This document shows positions 1-8,810 of a stretch of 38,286 bases of DNA, in pieces. The stretch is from Acholeplasmatales bacterium (lineage in GTDB: Bacteria; Bacillota_I; Bacilli_A; Acholeplasmatales; Anaeroplasmataceae): the NCBI GenBank assembly GCA_017524905.1, contig JAFXUP010000111.1, positions 1 to 38,286 on the forward strand, in the 5' to 3' direction. The notes under the pieces were generated by a model. It was not told the DNA's origin, made no database searches, and saw only the letters and a program-made list of their open reading frames with translations. Made by a program: the position numbers and the translations under genes. Position 1 is the stretch's first letter, and each line of letters begins with the position of its first letter.

Positions 1-268
1 ATTCATTATTATAAAATAATTCATTTTTATTTTTATCATAAATATAGCGTTTATCATAATCATTTTCTAAATATATTTCATATGAATCACTTTTACATTT
101 TGAGCTTGCATAATATAAAACATTATCTACTTTATATTTATAATTTATTTTGTCTTCTGAAACACCATTATTAATTAATATTTTCTTTAAACTCTCTGAA
201 TCATCAGTATTACCACATGAAGCTAATAATAAAATAAATAAACAAACAAAAAATACTATCTTTTTCAT
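1..268 (-). CDS. Putative lipoprotein, 3' end cut off by window edge
   Basis: The frame is open from an ATG at 268 to the window edge, giving 89 residues with no stop. The N-terminus (MKKIVFFVCLFILLLASCGN) is a classic lipoprotein signal: two lysines, a hydrophobic stretch and a lipobox LLASC, with the lipidated Cys at about residue 18. The rest is Lys-, Asn- and Tyr-rich and matches no family I recognise. An AGAGG motif lies a few bases before the ATG, closer than usual. A TATAAT with an upstream TG sits at 372-377, just behind the terminator of the neighbouring gene. I infer a surface-anchored lipoprotein. Function unknown. Confidence 0.7.
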   Translation of the reverse strand, partial: MKKIVFFVCLFILLLASCGNTDDSESLKKILINNGVSEDKINYKYKVDNVLYYASSKCKSDSYEIYLENDYDKRYIYDKNKNELFYNNE

Positions 269-371
269 ACCCTCTTTTATTTTTATATTAGCATTAATTG
301 TACTAACATAAAAACATTTCCCCTTTCTTACTTTCCATTATTCAATTAATTCAATTTGTAACTACACTTTG

Positions 372-380
372 ATTATATCA
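372..380 (-). promoter_or_regulatory. Possible extended -10 promoter for the lipoprotein gene
   Basis: Read on the minus strand the sequence is TGATATAAT, a perfect -10 with the TGn extension. No convincing -35 is visible. It would give a leader of about 97 nt before the ATG at 268. Confidence 0.35.
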
Positions 381-389
381 TATAATAAT

Positions 390-418
390 AATATAAAATG
401 CCTAAAATTTAGGCATTT
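390..418 (-). terminator. Rho-independent terminator of the 4653-5708 to 402 operon
   Basis: The inverted repeat AAATGCCTAAA / TTTAGGCATTT (396-406 and 408-418) overlaps the stop codon of the GT4 gene. On the minus strand it is followed by TTTTATATTATT. Confidence 0.8.
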
Positions 419-1631
419 CATTTAAAATATTATTTTTAATTAAGATTCTATAAATATTCTTAATCTTTCTTTTATCTTTATTAGATAATTTGTAAGGCTC
501 ATAATTTTTAATAGCATCCATAAAGAATTGTTCAAATTTTAAAACCTGAATATCTAAAGCATATTCTTTAGATAGCTCTTGATATTTTAAGCTATATTCT
601 TCTAATTTATCCTTATTTTCAAACCAATAATCAATTTTCTTTGCTAGATCCTTATAATTTCCCTTTTTATAAATTGATTCATCACATAAGGCAAATTGAC
701 TAGTCGCTGAAAGCTTAGAATTAGAAATAACAGGTACTGCTCCACAAGAAAATGCTTCAACACAAGATAAGCCTTCAATTTCAGCATCACTACAATGACA
801 ATATAAATCTACAGTTGATAAGAACTTTCTTAAATCCTCTTGGCTCATAAATCTAATTAAAGCTTCATTTGTAAATTTTTGTTTTTTAATAAGCTTTTCA
901 TATTTCTTTTGATTTGGACCCTGTCCACATAAAATAAGCTTAATATCCTTTTCATGTTTTGAATATTTAATAGCCTTAATTAAAGTATCCTGACGTTTTT
1001 CATCAGCAAGTCTACCTACCATTGTAATAACAAATTTATCTTTAAATGGCTTTTCTGCTTCTACCTTATGCCAAAATGGTGTAATACCATTTGATATAAC
1101 TCTTAATTCATTTTTATAATTATGTCGTCTCAATTCTTTTTCAATCATCTTTGAAGGACAATGAACATATTGAATTTTTTTATATAAATAAGTTTTAAAT
1201 CCTTTATAAATTAGTGCATTTAGTGGTGCAAAATTCATATGAATAGCTGATGTTATTGTATCAGGCTGTAAATGGAAGGCACCAGTTACAGGCTTATTTA
1301 AGCTTCTTGCGATAAAAAACGCATTTGAAGCTAGCTTAAATGATAAAAAGAAATGAACACAATCAGTTTTCTTAATTAAATCATAAAGCTTAACATTATC
1401 TACTTTTACAAATTGAAAGCCTTCCTTTTCAATTAAGCTTTCAAAAATAGGGAATTTATAATTTTTAAACTCAGCATAATGCTCAGTTGGCTTTTCTTTT
1501 CCCTTTAATTCACATCCAATGCAAGTTACCTCATGACCTCTTTTATTTAACTCTTCAGCAAATCTTATACAGCTTGCTGTTGTACCATTAGTCATTAAAG
1601 CTGTGCATTCTAAAACAAATAAAATCTTCAT
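402..1631 (-). CDS. GT4-type glycosyltransferase
   Basis: A 409-residue GT-B fold glycosyltransferase. The N-terminal half starts with MKILFVLEC and a Gly/Thr-rich acceptor loop near residues 13-20. The C-terminal donor domain shows the family E-x7-E pattern in the segment EIEGLSCVEAFSCGAVPVIS, the usual site for the nucleotide-sugar ribose and phosphates. There is no signal peptide or membrane segment, so it is a cytosolic or peripheral enzyme. AAGGTAG lies 7 nt before the ATG. It is the last gene of its operon, 9 nt after the M32 peptidase. GT4 enzymes of this kind often make glycolipids or surface glycans. The sugar and acceptor cannot be read from the sequence. Confidence 0.88.
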   Translation of the reverse strand: MKILFVLECTALMTNGTTASCIRFAEELNKRGHEVTCIGCELKGKEKPTEHYAEFKNYKFPIFESLIEKEGFQFVKVDNVKLYDLIKKTDCVHFFLSFKLASNAFFIARSLNKPVTGAFHLQPDTITSAIHMNFAPLNALIYKGFKTYLYKKIQYVHCPSKMIEKELRRHNYKNELRVISNGITPFWHKVEAEKPFKDKFVITMVGRLADEKRQDTLIKAIKYSKHEKDIKLILCGQGPNQKKYEKLIKKQKFTNEALIRFMSQEDLRKFLSTVDLYCHCSDAEIEGLSCVEAFSCGAVPVISNSKLSATSQFALCDESIYKKGNYKDLAKKIDYWFENKDKLEEYSLKYQELSKEYALDIQVLKFEQFFMDAIKNYEPYKLSNKDKRKIKNIYRILIKNNILNEMPKF

Positions 1632-1640
1632 AATACTACC

Positions 1641-3128
1641 TTACAAATTATAAATTTTTTTGAATTTATCCTTTAAATATTCTACATAATATTTTGGATT
1701 AAAATCTTCACCAGTTGCCTTTTTAATTACTTCTTTATTCTTAAGTGATGCTCCATATTGATGAACATGCTCTTTAAGCCATGAAATAATTGGGGCTAAA
1801 TTACCTTCTTTAGATAATTTTTTTACATCTAAATCTTTTTCCATATAATATAGAAGCTCGCTTGATATTGCACTACCTAATGCATAGGTAGGAAAATATC
1901 CAAATCCTGATGACCAATGAACATCCTGAAAGCATCCTTCTTTTTTATTAGATGGTTTAATTTTAAAATAATCATAAAATAATTCATTAAATTTATCACT
2001 GATATCCTTAACCTCTATTTCATTATTAAATAGCATTTTTTCAATTTTATATCTAATAATGATATGGAATGGATAAGTTAATTCATCAGCTTCAGTTCTT
2101 ATAAATTGATTTGATACATCATTAATATAATAATAAATATCATCAAATGTATAATCCTTTAATTCCTCTTTAAATAAATCCTTTAAAATTGGATATAAAA
2201 ATAAAATGAATTCCTTGCTTCTACCAATTAAATTTTCAAAAAATCTAGATTGAGATTCATGTAGTGCACATGATGCACCTCCACCTAAAGATGTTTCTGA
2301 AAAAATAGGATTAATTTGCAATTCATATAAAGCATGACCAACCTCATGCATTACTGAATATAAATTTGAAAATAGCAAGCTTTCATCATAACGAGTAGTT
2401 GTTCTAACATCATTAGAATTAATACCATTTGTAAAAGGATGAATTGTTTCAGCAACAACTCCAACCTCATCTGTATAGCCCATAATTTCACAAATCTTTT
2501 TTGTTAATTTTTTCTGCTTATCAATATCAAATTTAACATTCTTTATTGATTCATTATATTTTTTAGGCATTTTTAATACCTTATCTAATAATGGCATTAA
2601 TTCAGATTCTAATAATTCAAAGAATGAATCATAATCAGCTTGAGTAAAATCATCTTCCATTTCATCTAATAAGACATCATATCCTTTATATTTATTTTCT
2701 AAATATGATAATCTTTTCTTTTCCATTTTAACAAGCTTATCTAAATTAGCTTCAAAAATACTATAATCTAATGATTCTCTTGCTTCTTCCCAAGATACTC
2801 CTGTTTCAGCTATTAAATCATATTCTTCAAATAATAATTCTTTGGGAATTCTTCTAATCTTTTCTAATTCAATATATTCTTTTTTTATTTTCTTTTCAGT
2901 TATCTCATCAACATTTAAAGTATTTAAAATCTTTTCTAAATTATAAAAATACTCATCAGATGATTTAATATCTAATTCTAATTTTGAAAAATAATTGCTT
3001 ACCTCATTAGATCTTCTTTTATCCTTTTTAGGACAAACTGTTGCTTCATCAAAAGAAATAATGTTTGCAGCATATCTATAATTTTTTAATTGTTCCTGAG
3101 CACGATTATATTTTTCTAAAGCATTCAT
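1641..3128 (-). CDS. M32 family metallocarboxypeptidase (carboxypeptidase Taq type)
   Basis: A 495-residue cytosolic zinc carboxypeptidase that removes C-terminal residues from peptides. All M32 signature motifs are present in order: HPF at 230-232, DVRTT at 240-244, the zinc site HEVGH at 261-265, HES at 290-292, IRTEADE at 343-349 and GCFQDVHW at 398-405. The length matches the family (about 500). No signal peptide is seen. The start overlaps the end of the preceding FAD gene by 4 bp (ATGA), so the two are probably translationally coupled. The likely role is peptide recycling. Its grouping with two flavoproteins and a glycosyltransferase has no obvious functional logic. Confidence 0.96.
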   Translation of the reverse strand: MNALEKYNRAQEQLKNYRYAANIISFDEATVCPKKDKRRSNEVSNYFSKLELDIKSSDEYFYNLEKILNTLNVDEITEKKIKKEYIELEKIRRIPKELLFEEYDLIAETGVSWEEARESLDYSIFEANLDKLVKMEKKRLSYLENKYKGYDVLLDEMEDDFTQADYDSFFELLESELMPLLDKVLKMPKKYNESIKNVKFDIDKQKKLTKKICEIMGYTDEVGVVAETIHPFTNGINSNDVRTTTRYDESLLFSNLYSVMHEVGHALYELQINPIFSETSLGGGASCALHESQSRFFENLIGRSKEFILFLYPILKDLFKEELKDYTFDDIYYYINDVSNQFIRTEADELTYPFHIIIRYKIEKMLFNNEIEVKDISDKFNELFYDYFKIKPSNKKEGCFQDVHWSSGFGYFPTYALGSAISSELLYYMEKDLDVKKLSKEGNLAPIISWLKEHVHQYGASLKNKEVIKKATGEDFNPKYYVEYLKDKFKKIYNL

Positions 3129-4672
3129 TTTAATATCTCCCCTTTTGCAACCTTCATAGCAACCTTTAATCCATCTAATGCAGCAGATGTAATACCACCA
3201 GCATATCCTGCTCCTTCTCCCATTGGATATATGCCTTTAATAGAAGATTCTAAATTTTCATTCCTTAATACTCTTACTGGAGATGAAGATCTAGATTCAA
3301 TACCTATTAATATTGCATCATCATAATTAAAGCCATGAAGCTTTTTATCAAAATCTATAATGCCTTCTTTTAATCCTTCAATAACATAAGAAGGAAGACA
3401 TTTACTTAAGTCTGTTAAGCATAAGCCATGAGGATAAGTTGTTTTTACACTTCTTAAAGATTTTGCAACCTCATCATTTAAAAATTCTTTAATTAAATTG
3501 GCTGGTGCCTTATAATCTTTAGATATTTCAAAGGCTAATCTTTCATATTTTTCCTGATAATCAATTCCATCAAGTACATTACCCTTATCATAATCAGATG
3601 GCTTTACATCAACTAATAAAGCTGAATTTGAATTAAAATTAGCTCTATCATTATTACTCATACCATTAGTAACAATTGAAAAATCATCAGATGTAGAAGC
3701 AAGAACATAGCCTCCTGGACACATACAAAATGTATAAATACCACGATCATTTTTATGAGTTGAAAGCTTATAATATGCAGCAGGCAAATACTTATAGAAT
3801 TTACCATATTGAGCCTTATCAATTAATTCTTTAGGATGTTCTACTCTAACCCCCATAGAAAAAGCCTTTTGTTCCATATCCATATGCATATCATTATACA
3901 TATGTCTTATAGTATCCTTTGCTGAATGTCCTAAGCCTAATAATAAATGATTTGTTTTAAAATCATCTAATCCTTCAACCTTAACAATTAATTCATCATT
4001 AATTCTTTTAGCATCAATGAATTTATGATTAAAATAGAATTTACCGCCAAGCTTTTCTATTTCAAGTCTTATATTTTTAACAACTATTTCTAAATAATCA
4101 GTACCAATATGAGGCTTTGCTTCATATAAAATATTTTCTTTAGCTCCATGAATATAAAATTCATTAAAGATATATTTTATTAATGGACTTTTAACATTAG
4201 AAACAAGCTTACCATCTGAAAAAGCTCCTGCCCCACCTTCACCAAATTGAACATTAGAATTTGGATTTAAAACCTTATGATTTAAAAAATCATTAACCTC
4301 TTCTTTTCTTTCTTCTATTTTAGAGCCACGTTCAATTATAATTGGCTTAGCATTACATCTTGCTAAATAAAGTGCGGCAAGCATACCTGCAGGTCCAAAT
4401 CCAACAACTATAGGAGATTTCCCCTCCCATTTAGGGTATGTTATTTTAACCATATCATCCTTATAAATTGAAATATTTTTTCCCTTTAATGCTTTATCAG
4501 TTTCTACCATTAGCTTATAAATAATTTTAATATCATCCTTATGTCTTGCATCTATAGACTTTTGGATAATCTTAAAACTAAATTTATTCAATTTAAATTT
4601 TTCTTTAATAATATCTTCTAGTCTACCATCCATATCAGGAGATATTTTAAAATCACTTATTTGATATTTCAT
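3125..4672 (-). CDS. NAD(P)/FAD-dependent oxidoreductase, COG2509 type
   Basis: A 515-residue flavoprotein. An N-terminal domain of about 85 residues precedes a dinucleotide-binding motif (VVGFGPAGMLAALYLARC). The segment QFGEGGAGAFSDGKL is characteristic of the COG2509 uncharacterised FAD-dependent dehydrogenases. A late Gly-rich stretch, MGEGAGYAGGITSAALDG, closes the FAD site. The substrate is unknown for the family. The gene overlaps the upstream flavoprotein gene by 20 bp and the downstream peptidase gene by 4 bp, so all are in one transcript. Family assignment is firm; function is not. Confidence 0.9.
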   Translation of the reverse strand: MKYQISDFKISPDMDGRLEDIIKEKFKLNKFSFKIIQKSIDARHKDDIKIIYKLMVETDKALKGKNISIYKDDMVKITYPKWEGKSPIVVGFGPAGMLAALYLARCNAKPIIIERGSKIEERKEEVNDFLNHKVLNPNSNVQFGEGGAGAFSDGKLVSNVKSPLIKYIFNEFYIHGAKENILYEAKPHIGTDYLEIVVKNIRLEIEKLGGKFYFNHKFIDAKRINDELIVKVEGLDDFKTNHLLLGLGHSAKDTIRHMYNDMHMDMEQKAFSMGVRVEHPKELIDKAQYGKFYKYLPAAYYKLSTHKNDRGIYTFCMCPGGYVLASTSDDFSIVTNGMSNNDRANFNSNSALLVDVKPSDYDKGNVLDGIDYQEKYERLAFEISKDYKAPANLIKEFLNDEVAKSLRSVKTTYPHGLCLTDLSKCLPSYVIEGLKEGIIDFDKKLHGFNYDDAILIGIESRSSSPVRVLRNENLESSIKGIYPMGEGAGYAGGITSAALDGLKVAMKVAKGEILK

Positions 4673-5708
4673 TTTTTATATCCTTATATACCTCTATTGC
4701 ATCACAAAATGCATTCATTAAATTAAATCCACCACATATTCCATCTATATCAATTACTTCACCCATTGCATAAATTGAATTATCGTTTTTTAAGCTTAAA
4801 TTATCATTTAAATTTGATAAATCAATTCCACCTTTAGCAACCTGCGCAAATTCCATTTCATAAGTATTTATAATAGGAATAATAAAATTATGGGGATCAA
4901 TATTACATACATTAATATATTCTAATAGCTTTGGATTCAAAACAGAATCTAAAGCATCATAATCCTTATCTAATAAATCAATTTTAATATAAGGATTTTT
5001 TATTTTATTTAGATGATTATAATAGCTTGATTGATTCATAATAACAATTCCTGAAATTCCAAAATCTTTAAAAATTATTTCACCAGATTCTTCATGAATC
5101 AATTTATTATCATTATATAATATTGTTTTAGCCTTAGCTCTAACGCCTGAAATCTTTTTTATATTAAGATTTGTTTTAAAGCCAACAAGTGATGGCTTAA
5201 AATCATTAATTTTTAAATTTAAAGATTTTAAATAATCATAATTAAAGCTTTTAAATGATGCAGGTGAGCCTGTTGCTAAGATAAGCTTATCAAAAGGTCC
5301 ATAATTATTATTTAAATAATATGAATTATTCTTCTTTTCTATTTTTAATATTTCTTCATTAATAATATCTTTTTTGATATTTTTTAATAAAATATTTAAC
5401 ACAGAAAGTGATGATTCACTTATAGGATACATTCTTCCTTCATCATCTGATTTAGTATATATTTTTAATTCTTTAAAATAATCAAATAATTCCTTTTGAT
5501 TATTTTGGATGATTTTAGCTAATCTATTATTATGATAATATTTACTATCAAAATTTAAATTAGAAATATTACATCTACCATTTCCTGATGCTAAGATTTT
5601 AGAACCTATCTTACCCTTATTAAAAATAGTATAATTTATATTTAATTTTTCTAATAAAGTAGCAAGCATAAGCCCTGAAGCTCCTGCCCCAATAATAGCT
5701 ATTTTCAT
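4653..5708 (-). CDS. BaiN/HI0933-family NAD(P)/FAD-dependent oxidoreductase
   Basis: A 351-residue flavoprotein of the HI0933/BaiN family. The N-terminus MKIAIIGAGASGLMLATLLE is a Rossmann FAD motif. It is followed by GSKILASGNGRCNISN, the family hallmark, and near the C-terminus by GGFNLMNAFCDA, which corresponds to the family's GYNLQ..A segment. It is about 50 residues shorter than typical members (about 400), probably through loop deletions, since both ends are intact. The reaction cannot be predicted: characterised relatives reduce bile-acid intermediates, but most are uncharacterised. It is first in its operon, with GGGTGA 7 nt before the ATG and a TATAAT at 5726-5731 just upstream. Confidence 0.88.
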   Translation of the reverse strand: MKIAIIGAGASGLMLATLLEKLNINYTIFNKGKIGSKILASGNGRCNISNLNFDSKYYHNNRLAKIIQNNQKELFDYFKELKIYTKSDDEGRMYPISESSLSVLNILLKNIKKDIINEEILKIEKKNNSYYLNNNYGPFDKLILATGSPASFKSFNYDYLKSLNLKINDFKPSLVGFKTNLNIKKISGVRAKAKTILYNDNKLIHEESGEIIFKDFGISGIVIMNQSSYYNHLNKIKNPYIKIDLLDKDYDALDSVLNPKLLEYINVCNIDPHNFIIPIINTYEMEFAQVAKGGIDLSNLNDNLSLKNDNSIYAMGEVIDIDGICGGFNLMNAFCDAIEVYKDIKNEISNK

Positions 5709-5725
5709 CTATATTCACCCAGTTT

Positions 5726-5731
5726 ATTATA
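5726..5731 (-). promoter_or_regulatory. -10 element of the flavoprotein/M32/GT4 operon
   Basis: A perfect TATAAT on the minus strand lies between the zinc-ribbon terminator and the ATG at 5708. The -35 is poor. The leader would be only about 11 nt but still includes the GGGTGA ribosome site. Confidence 0.45.
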
Positions 5732-5740
5732 TACTTTTAA

Positions 5741-5773
5741 GGATAAAAAAGAAAGACCTACAAAAGTAGGTCT
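5741..5773 (-). terminator. Rho-independent terminator of the zinc-ribbon gene
   Basis: A stem AGACCTAC / GTAGGTCT (5754-5761 and 5766-5773) has a TTTT loop on the minus strand and is followed by TTTCTTTTTTA. It lies just after the stop at 5781. Confidence 0.92.
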
Positions 5774-5780
5774 AATCTTA

Positions 5781-7469
5781 TTATCTGTTTTGATTTAATT
5801 CCTTATCGATGTTATACATTCTCTTCTTTAATTTTTCAATTCTTTCATCGATAGGGTTGATGATGTTTGCAATTTCACGCTTCTTTGTTGTGATTTGCTT
5901 ACGAGTCTTTTGTAATTCTTCCATGAAGGCTGCACGTTCCTTACCAGAATATGTAGGATTATCCTTTAATACTTGAAGTCTAATTGCTTCTTCTTCAAGC
6001 TTCTTTAATTCTGTAAGTTTTGGCATCTTTAACTTACTATTTTCAAGTTCGAATACTTCATGGTCTAACTTAGAACGTTCGTCTAATAATTGTTGCTTTT
6101 CTTCTTGGTGTTCTTCCCAATACTTTTCGTTCTTAACCTTTTGTTCAACACGGTCACGCTTACGAATATCAACGAACTTAGCATCAAGCTTCATCTTAGC
6201 CTTTTGAATCTTTTCTAGACGGATATTCTTTTCAGACATTGAGCAAGCAGTTGATTCTTTAAATTTAGAACCAGATTGCTTGTAGCTTACTGCACGAATG
6301 ATATTTTCATGCATTTTTACTAAATTCTTTAAGATTGCAGTAACAGTACCATGACGCTTAGCTAAATCAATTAAGTAATCCCATACTTGGATACATTGAT
6401 CTTGAGTTTCCTTAAATTGTTGTAAAGCTGCGTCTGTTTGTTGTTCTTTTCTCTTACCAAATTTAGTAGTAGCGTTCTTACTTACTTCGTTAACTAATGC
6501 AGCAACATTAGAAGCTAATCTATCTTCATAAGTGATGATATCAACACCGAATGTTTGGTTAGCCTTTCTCATGATAGGATCAACATAGTCAATCTTATCT
6601 TTAATGTTATTGAATTCTTCATCACTTGGATTTTTCTTAAAACCTTGAATGTTTTTCATGATGTAGTCAATAGCAATATCCATACAGTTTGTACGAACTG
6701 TGAATGCATAATCTTCATATTCTGCCTTAGTAGCATTTGAAAGACATGTATTCCAGCAGTTGATACTTTCAACTAAACGGAAATTTCCCATTTGGTTTTT
6801 ACCAGCACAGTTTCCCTTCATTAACCATGCATCGCAGTTTGTAGCATCAATTTCAATGATACGGTTTGCATATTGTTCAGCATCTACAAAGTTTTCTGAA
6901 TCATATGCTGTTTGAGCTAAGATGAATAGGTTTTGGATCATCTGAGCCTTTTCTCCAACCATCTTTGGAATTTCTGGTGCGACAGGCTTTTGAACAGGAG
7001 CTGCTTTTACAATTTGCTCTTCTGGTTCAGCTACAGGTGTAACAGGTGTTACAGCCCTTTTAACTACAACTCTTTTTACCACTGGTTTTTTAACAACAAC
7101 TCTTTGTGGTTGCGCTGATGATACATTAGAAACAATTCGCTTCACAGCGCTTGGATCGTTAGAAGGTGTTCTTTGTTGAACTACGACCTTTCTTACAGTA
7201 GTTGGCACAGCCTTAGGTGCTAACACTGGATCTTCATTAGCGAATTCTTCTTCGTCATGCTCTTTTTGAGCGATTGGTGCTTGTGCAGTTTGACTTGGTG
7301 TACTTGTTTTTGGTGAAGAGCTTGCTGTTGCGCCTTGTGCATCGACATCTACGAATAATTTTCTAGCCTCTGCAACTGTATACTTGGCACCACATACTTG
7401 GCATACAAAGAATTCCCCTTCTTTGATGAAGTCTGATTCTCCACATAGTTCACAAACTATTTTCTTCAT
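5781..7469 (-). CDS. TFIIB-type zinc-ribbon protein with TPR-like and coiled-coil regions
   Basis: A 562-residue protein. Cys6, Cys9, Cys23 and Cys26 form a CxxC-x13-CxxC zinc ribbon. Residues about 40-165 are a Pro/Val/Lys/Thr-rich, probably disordered linker. Residues about 170-260 look like TPR-type helices (AYDSENFVDAEQYANRII). Residues about 420-562 are charged, with strong coiled-coil character. There is no signal or membrane segment. Similar N-terminal ribbons occur on Firmicute proteins of unknown function. Codon use differs from the neighbours: Arg is often CGT and Lys often AAG, whereas nearby genes favour AGA. With a near-consensus promoter, an AAGGAG site and a long leader, this suggests strong expression. 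It is monocistronic. Function unknown; a scaffold is one guess. Confidence 0.8.
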   Translation of the reverse strand: MKKIVCELCGESDFIKEGEFFVCQVCGAKYTVAEARKLFVDVDAQGATASSSPKTSTPSQTAQAPIAQKEHDEEEFANEDPVLAPKAVPTTVRKVVVQQRTPSNDPSAVKRIVSNVSSAQPQRVVVKKPVVKRVVVKRAVTPVTPVAEPEEQIVKAAPVQKPVAPEIPKMVGEKAQMIQNLFILAQTAYDSENFVDAEQYANRIIEIDATNCDAWLMKGNCAGKNQMGNFRLVESINCWNTCLSNATKAEYEDYAFTVRTNCMDIAIDYIMKNIQGFKKNPSDEEFNNIKDKIDYVDPIMRKANQTFGVDIITYEDRLASNVAALVNEVSKNATTKFGKRKEQQTDAALQQFKETQDQCIQVWDYLIDLAKRHGTVTAILKNLVKMHENIIRAVSYKQSGSKFKESTACSMSEKNIRLEKIQKAKMKLDAKFVDIRKRDRVEQKVKNEKYWEEHQEEKQQLLDERSKLDHEVFELENSKLKMPKLTELKKLEEEAIRLQVLKDNPTYSGKERAAFMEELQKTRKQITTKKREIANIINPIDERIEKLKKRMYNIDKELNQNR

Positions 7470-7481
7470 TTTTTTCTCCTT

Positions 7482-7821
7482 TTACTATTATAATGTCCTA
7501 CCCGTTTGAGTAACAAAATAAAATGTAGTGAATAATTTTTATAAATAATTAAGGTAGGCGAAGTTTAATTCATGCACATACAAAATGGGTACTATCGCAC
7601 AATTAATATTAAGCACCAAATACTAATTATGTTTATTATCAAGTAAAGCGTACGTTTGTATGGTTTGGGATGCAGTAATAGCTATTTAATTACGCCCAAT
7701 GCACCATCTTATCTTGTTAATCATTTTATTAAAATTAAAGTTAAAACTTTAATAGTAATCATTATTAAATTTTAAATGCGTAAAACATAAATAAACACTT
7801 ACCCCATACGCACTTCTAAGT
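7482..7821 (-). ncRNA. Long structured leader or non-coding RNA upstream of the zinc-ribbon gene
   Basis: The gap 7470-7929 has no credible gene. From the promoter at 7828-7856 a transcript of about 340 nt precedes the zinc-ribbon gene. It can form several long-range pairings (plus-strand coordinates): 7777-7782 with 7807-7812 (TGCGTA/TACGCA); a hairpin 7660-7664 + 7665-7669 with 7695-7699 + 7703-7707, enclosing an inner 5-bp stem 7675-7679/7689-7693; 7577-7584 with 7655-7662 (8 bp), enclosing 7589-7592/7650-7653; and 7497-7502 with 7553-7558 (CCTACC/GGTAGG). The 8-bp stem and the hairpin share 7660-7662, so they may be alternatives. No T-run terminator follows the last stem. It does not show the hallmarks of RNase P RNA, tmRNA, a T-box or a c-di-GMP riboswitch that I can recall. 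Confidence 0.42.
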
Positions 7822-7827
7822 ATATAT

Positions 7828-7856
7828 ATTTTACCAAATTAAGAAAAGGTTTTCAA
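7828..7856 (-). promoter_or_regulatory. Sigma-A promoter for the leader and zinc-ribbon gene
   Basis: TTGAAA at 7851-7856, a 17-nt spacer and TAAAAT at 7828-7833 on the minus strand. This is among the best promoters in the window; start predicted near 7821. Confidence 0.75.
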
Positions 7857-7914
7857 GCCACTTTAAAAATAACTAAAATGGCAAAAATAAATGTCGATTT
7901 TTTATAATAAAAAT

Positions 7915-7943
7915 GACAAAAAAGGAAGATTAATCTTCCTTTT
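7915..7943 (-). terminator. Rho-independent terminator of the GT8/acyltransferase operon
   Basis: The palindrome GGAAGATTAATCTTCC (7924-7939) is flanked by A/T pairs and overlaps the stop codon of the acyltransferase. On the minus strand it is followed by TTTTTTG. Confidence 0.88.
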
Positions 7944-8799
7944 CATCACATAAATATTTTAATGGAATTTTATAAAAATCCTCATATATATCTTTCCATA
8001 TTTGATAATTCTTATCTCTTAACATATTTATGTTTTCATTAACAGATAAATTATTATCAGGATAAATTGGTTTTGCTACATGTAAAGTATAGGCTTGAAT
8101 AGGAAAACCATCATCACCTATTTGATCAGTATCCCTCATTGTAATAAAGCAAGGTAAGACTGGAACATTATTTTTAGCAGCAAAGCTAAAAGCACCCTTT
8201 TGAAGTGGCTTTGGCTTTCTATAGTTCCACCACATACTTTGTTCAGGATAAATTAATACAATTTCACCTTGCTTTAGCAAAGTGTTTGTAGCTCTCATAA
8301 ATTCTTTTAAAACTTCAGGATTTTTAGATAATGGTAAGGTTCTACAATTACGCATTAAAGAACCATAAAAGCCTGGAAAGCTTGTATAATTACCTTCTCT
8401 TATAATTCTATAAAAATGTCTTTTCTTCTTTTTAAATTGAATTGAATTTCTATAAATTATTTCAGCGGCAAATGAATCAAATGCATTGAAATGATTCAAT
8501 GTCATTACAGCTCCTGAATTTAATGAATCAATATTTTCAATACCAATAATATCATCAATAATTAAAACCTTATTTTCGATTATTTGATTTAAGAATTTTT
8601 TAGCCCGTTTAAAGGCAAACCAAGTTTTAATTTTAGAAGATAGCTTTTTTCTTAAAAAATCTACCTCACCTGGCTTTAAAGGTCTAGTTTCAGGATCATC
8701 TTCAACATCAATGTCGAATTTTCCTTCTTTTTCTAATTCTTCAATACGCTTTAAAACAAGAAGACGATCTTCTGATTTTGGTTTTGGAGTATTCTCCAT
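7930..8799 (-). CDS. PlsC-like 1-acylglycerol-phosphate acyltransferase family protein
   Basis: A 289-residue acyltransferase of the lysophospholipid acyltransferase superfamily, which transfers fatty acyl groups to glycerol-lipid or glycolipid acceptors at the membrane. The catalytic HX4D motif is in LNHFNAFDSFAAEI. The later block IYPEQSMWW replaces the usual PEGTR substrate motif. An N-terminal region of about 75 charged residues precedes the domain. AGGAG lies 8 nt before the ATG. It is the last of four genes that alternate acyltransferase and GT8, which suggests acylation of the glycan or glycolipid made by those enzymes. It might instead serve general phosphatidic acid synthesis. The acceptor is unknown. 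Confidence 0.85.
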   Translation of the reverse strand: MENTPKPKSEDRLLVLKRIEELEKEGKFDIDVEDDPETRPLKPGEVDFLRKKLSSKIKTWFAFKRAKKFLNQIIENKVLIIDDIIGIENIDSLNSGAVMTLNHFNAFDSFAAEIIYRNSIQFKKKKRHFYRIIREGNYTSFPGFYGSLMRNCRTLPLSKNPEVLKEFMRATNTLLKQGEIVLIYPEQSMWWNYRKPKPLQKGAFSFAAKNNVPVLPCFITMRDTDQIGDDGFPIQAYTLHVAKPIYPDNNLSVNENINMLRDKNYQIWKDIYEDFYKIPLKYLCDEKED

Positions 8800-8810
8800 A
8801 AAATCATCTC

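Noticed and set aside
6555..7118. Plus-strand open frames opposite the zinc-ribbon gene
   Set aside because: Odd composition, no ribosome site or family match, and fully antisense to a well-supported gene.
7487..7515. TATAAT with TTGTTA upstream as a second promoter for the zinc-ribbon gene
   Set aside because: The start would fall on the ribosome site itself, leaving no usable leader; the promoter at 7828-7856 is better.
7482..7821. RNase P RNA, tmRNA, T-box or c-di-GMP riboswitch in the long gap
   Set aside because: The hallmark GAGGAAAGTCC (RNase P), the 3' T-loop and ACCA end (tmRNA) and GGGTGGAACCGCG (T-box) are all absent, and I saw no c-di-GMP aptamer pattern.
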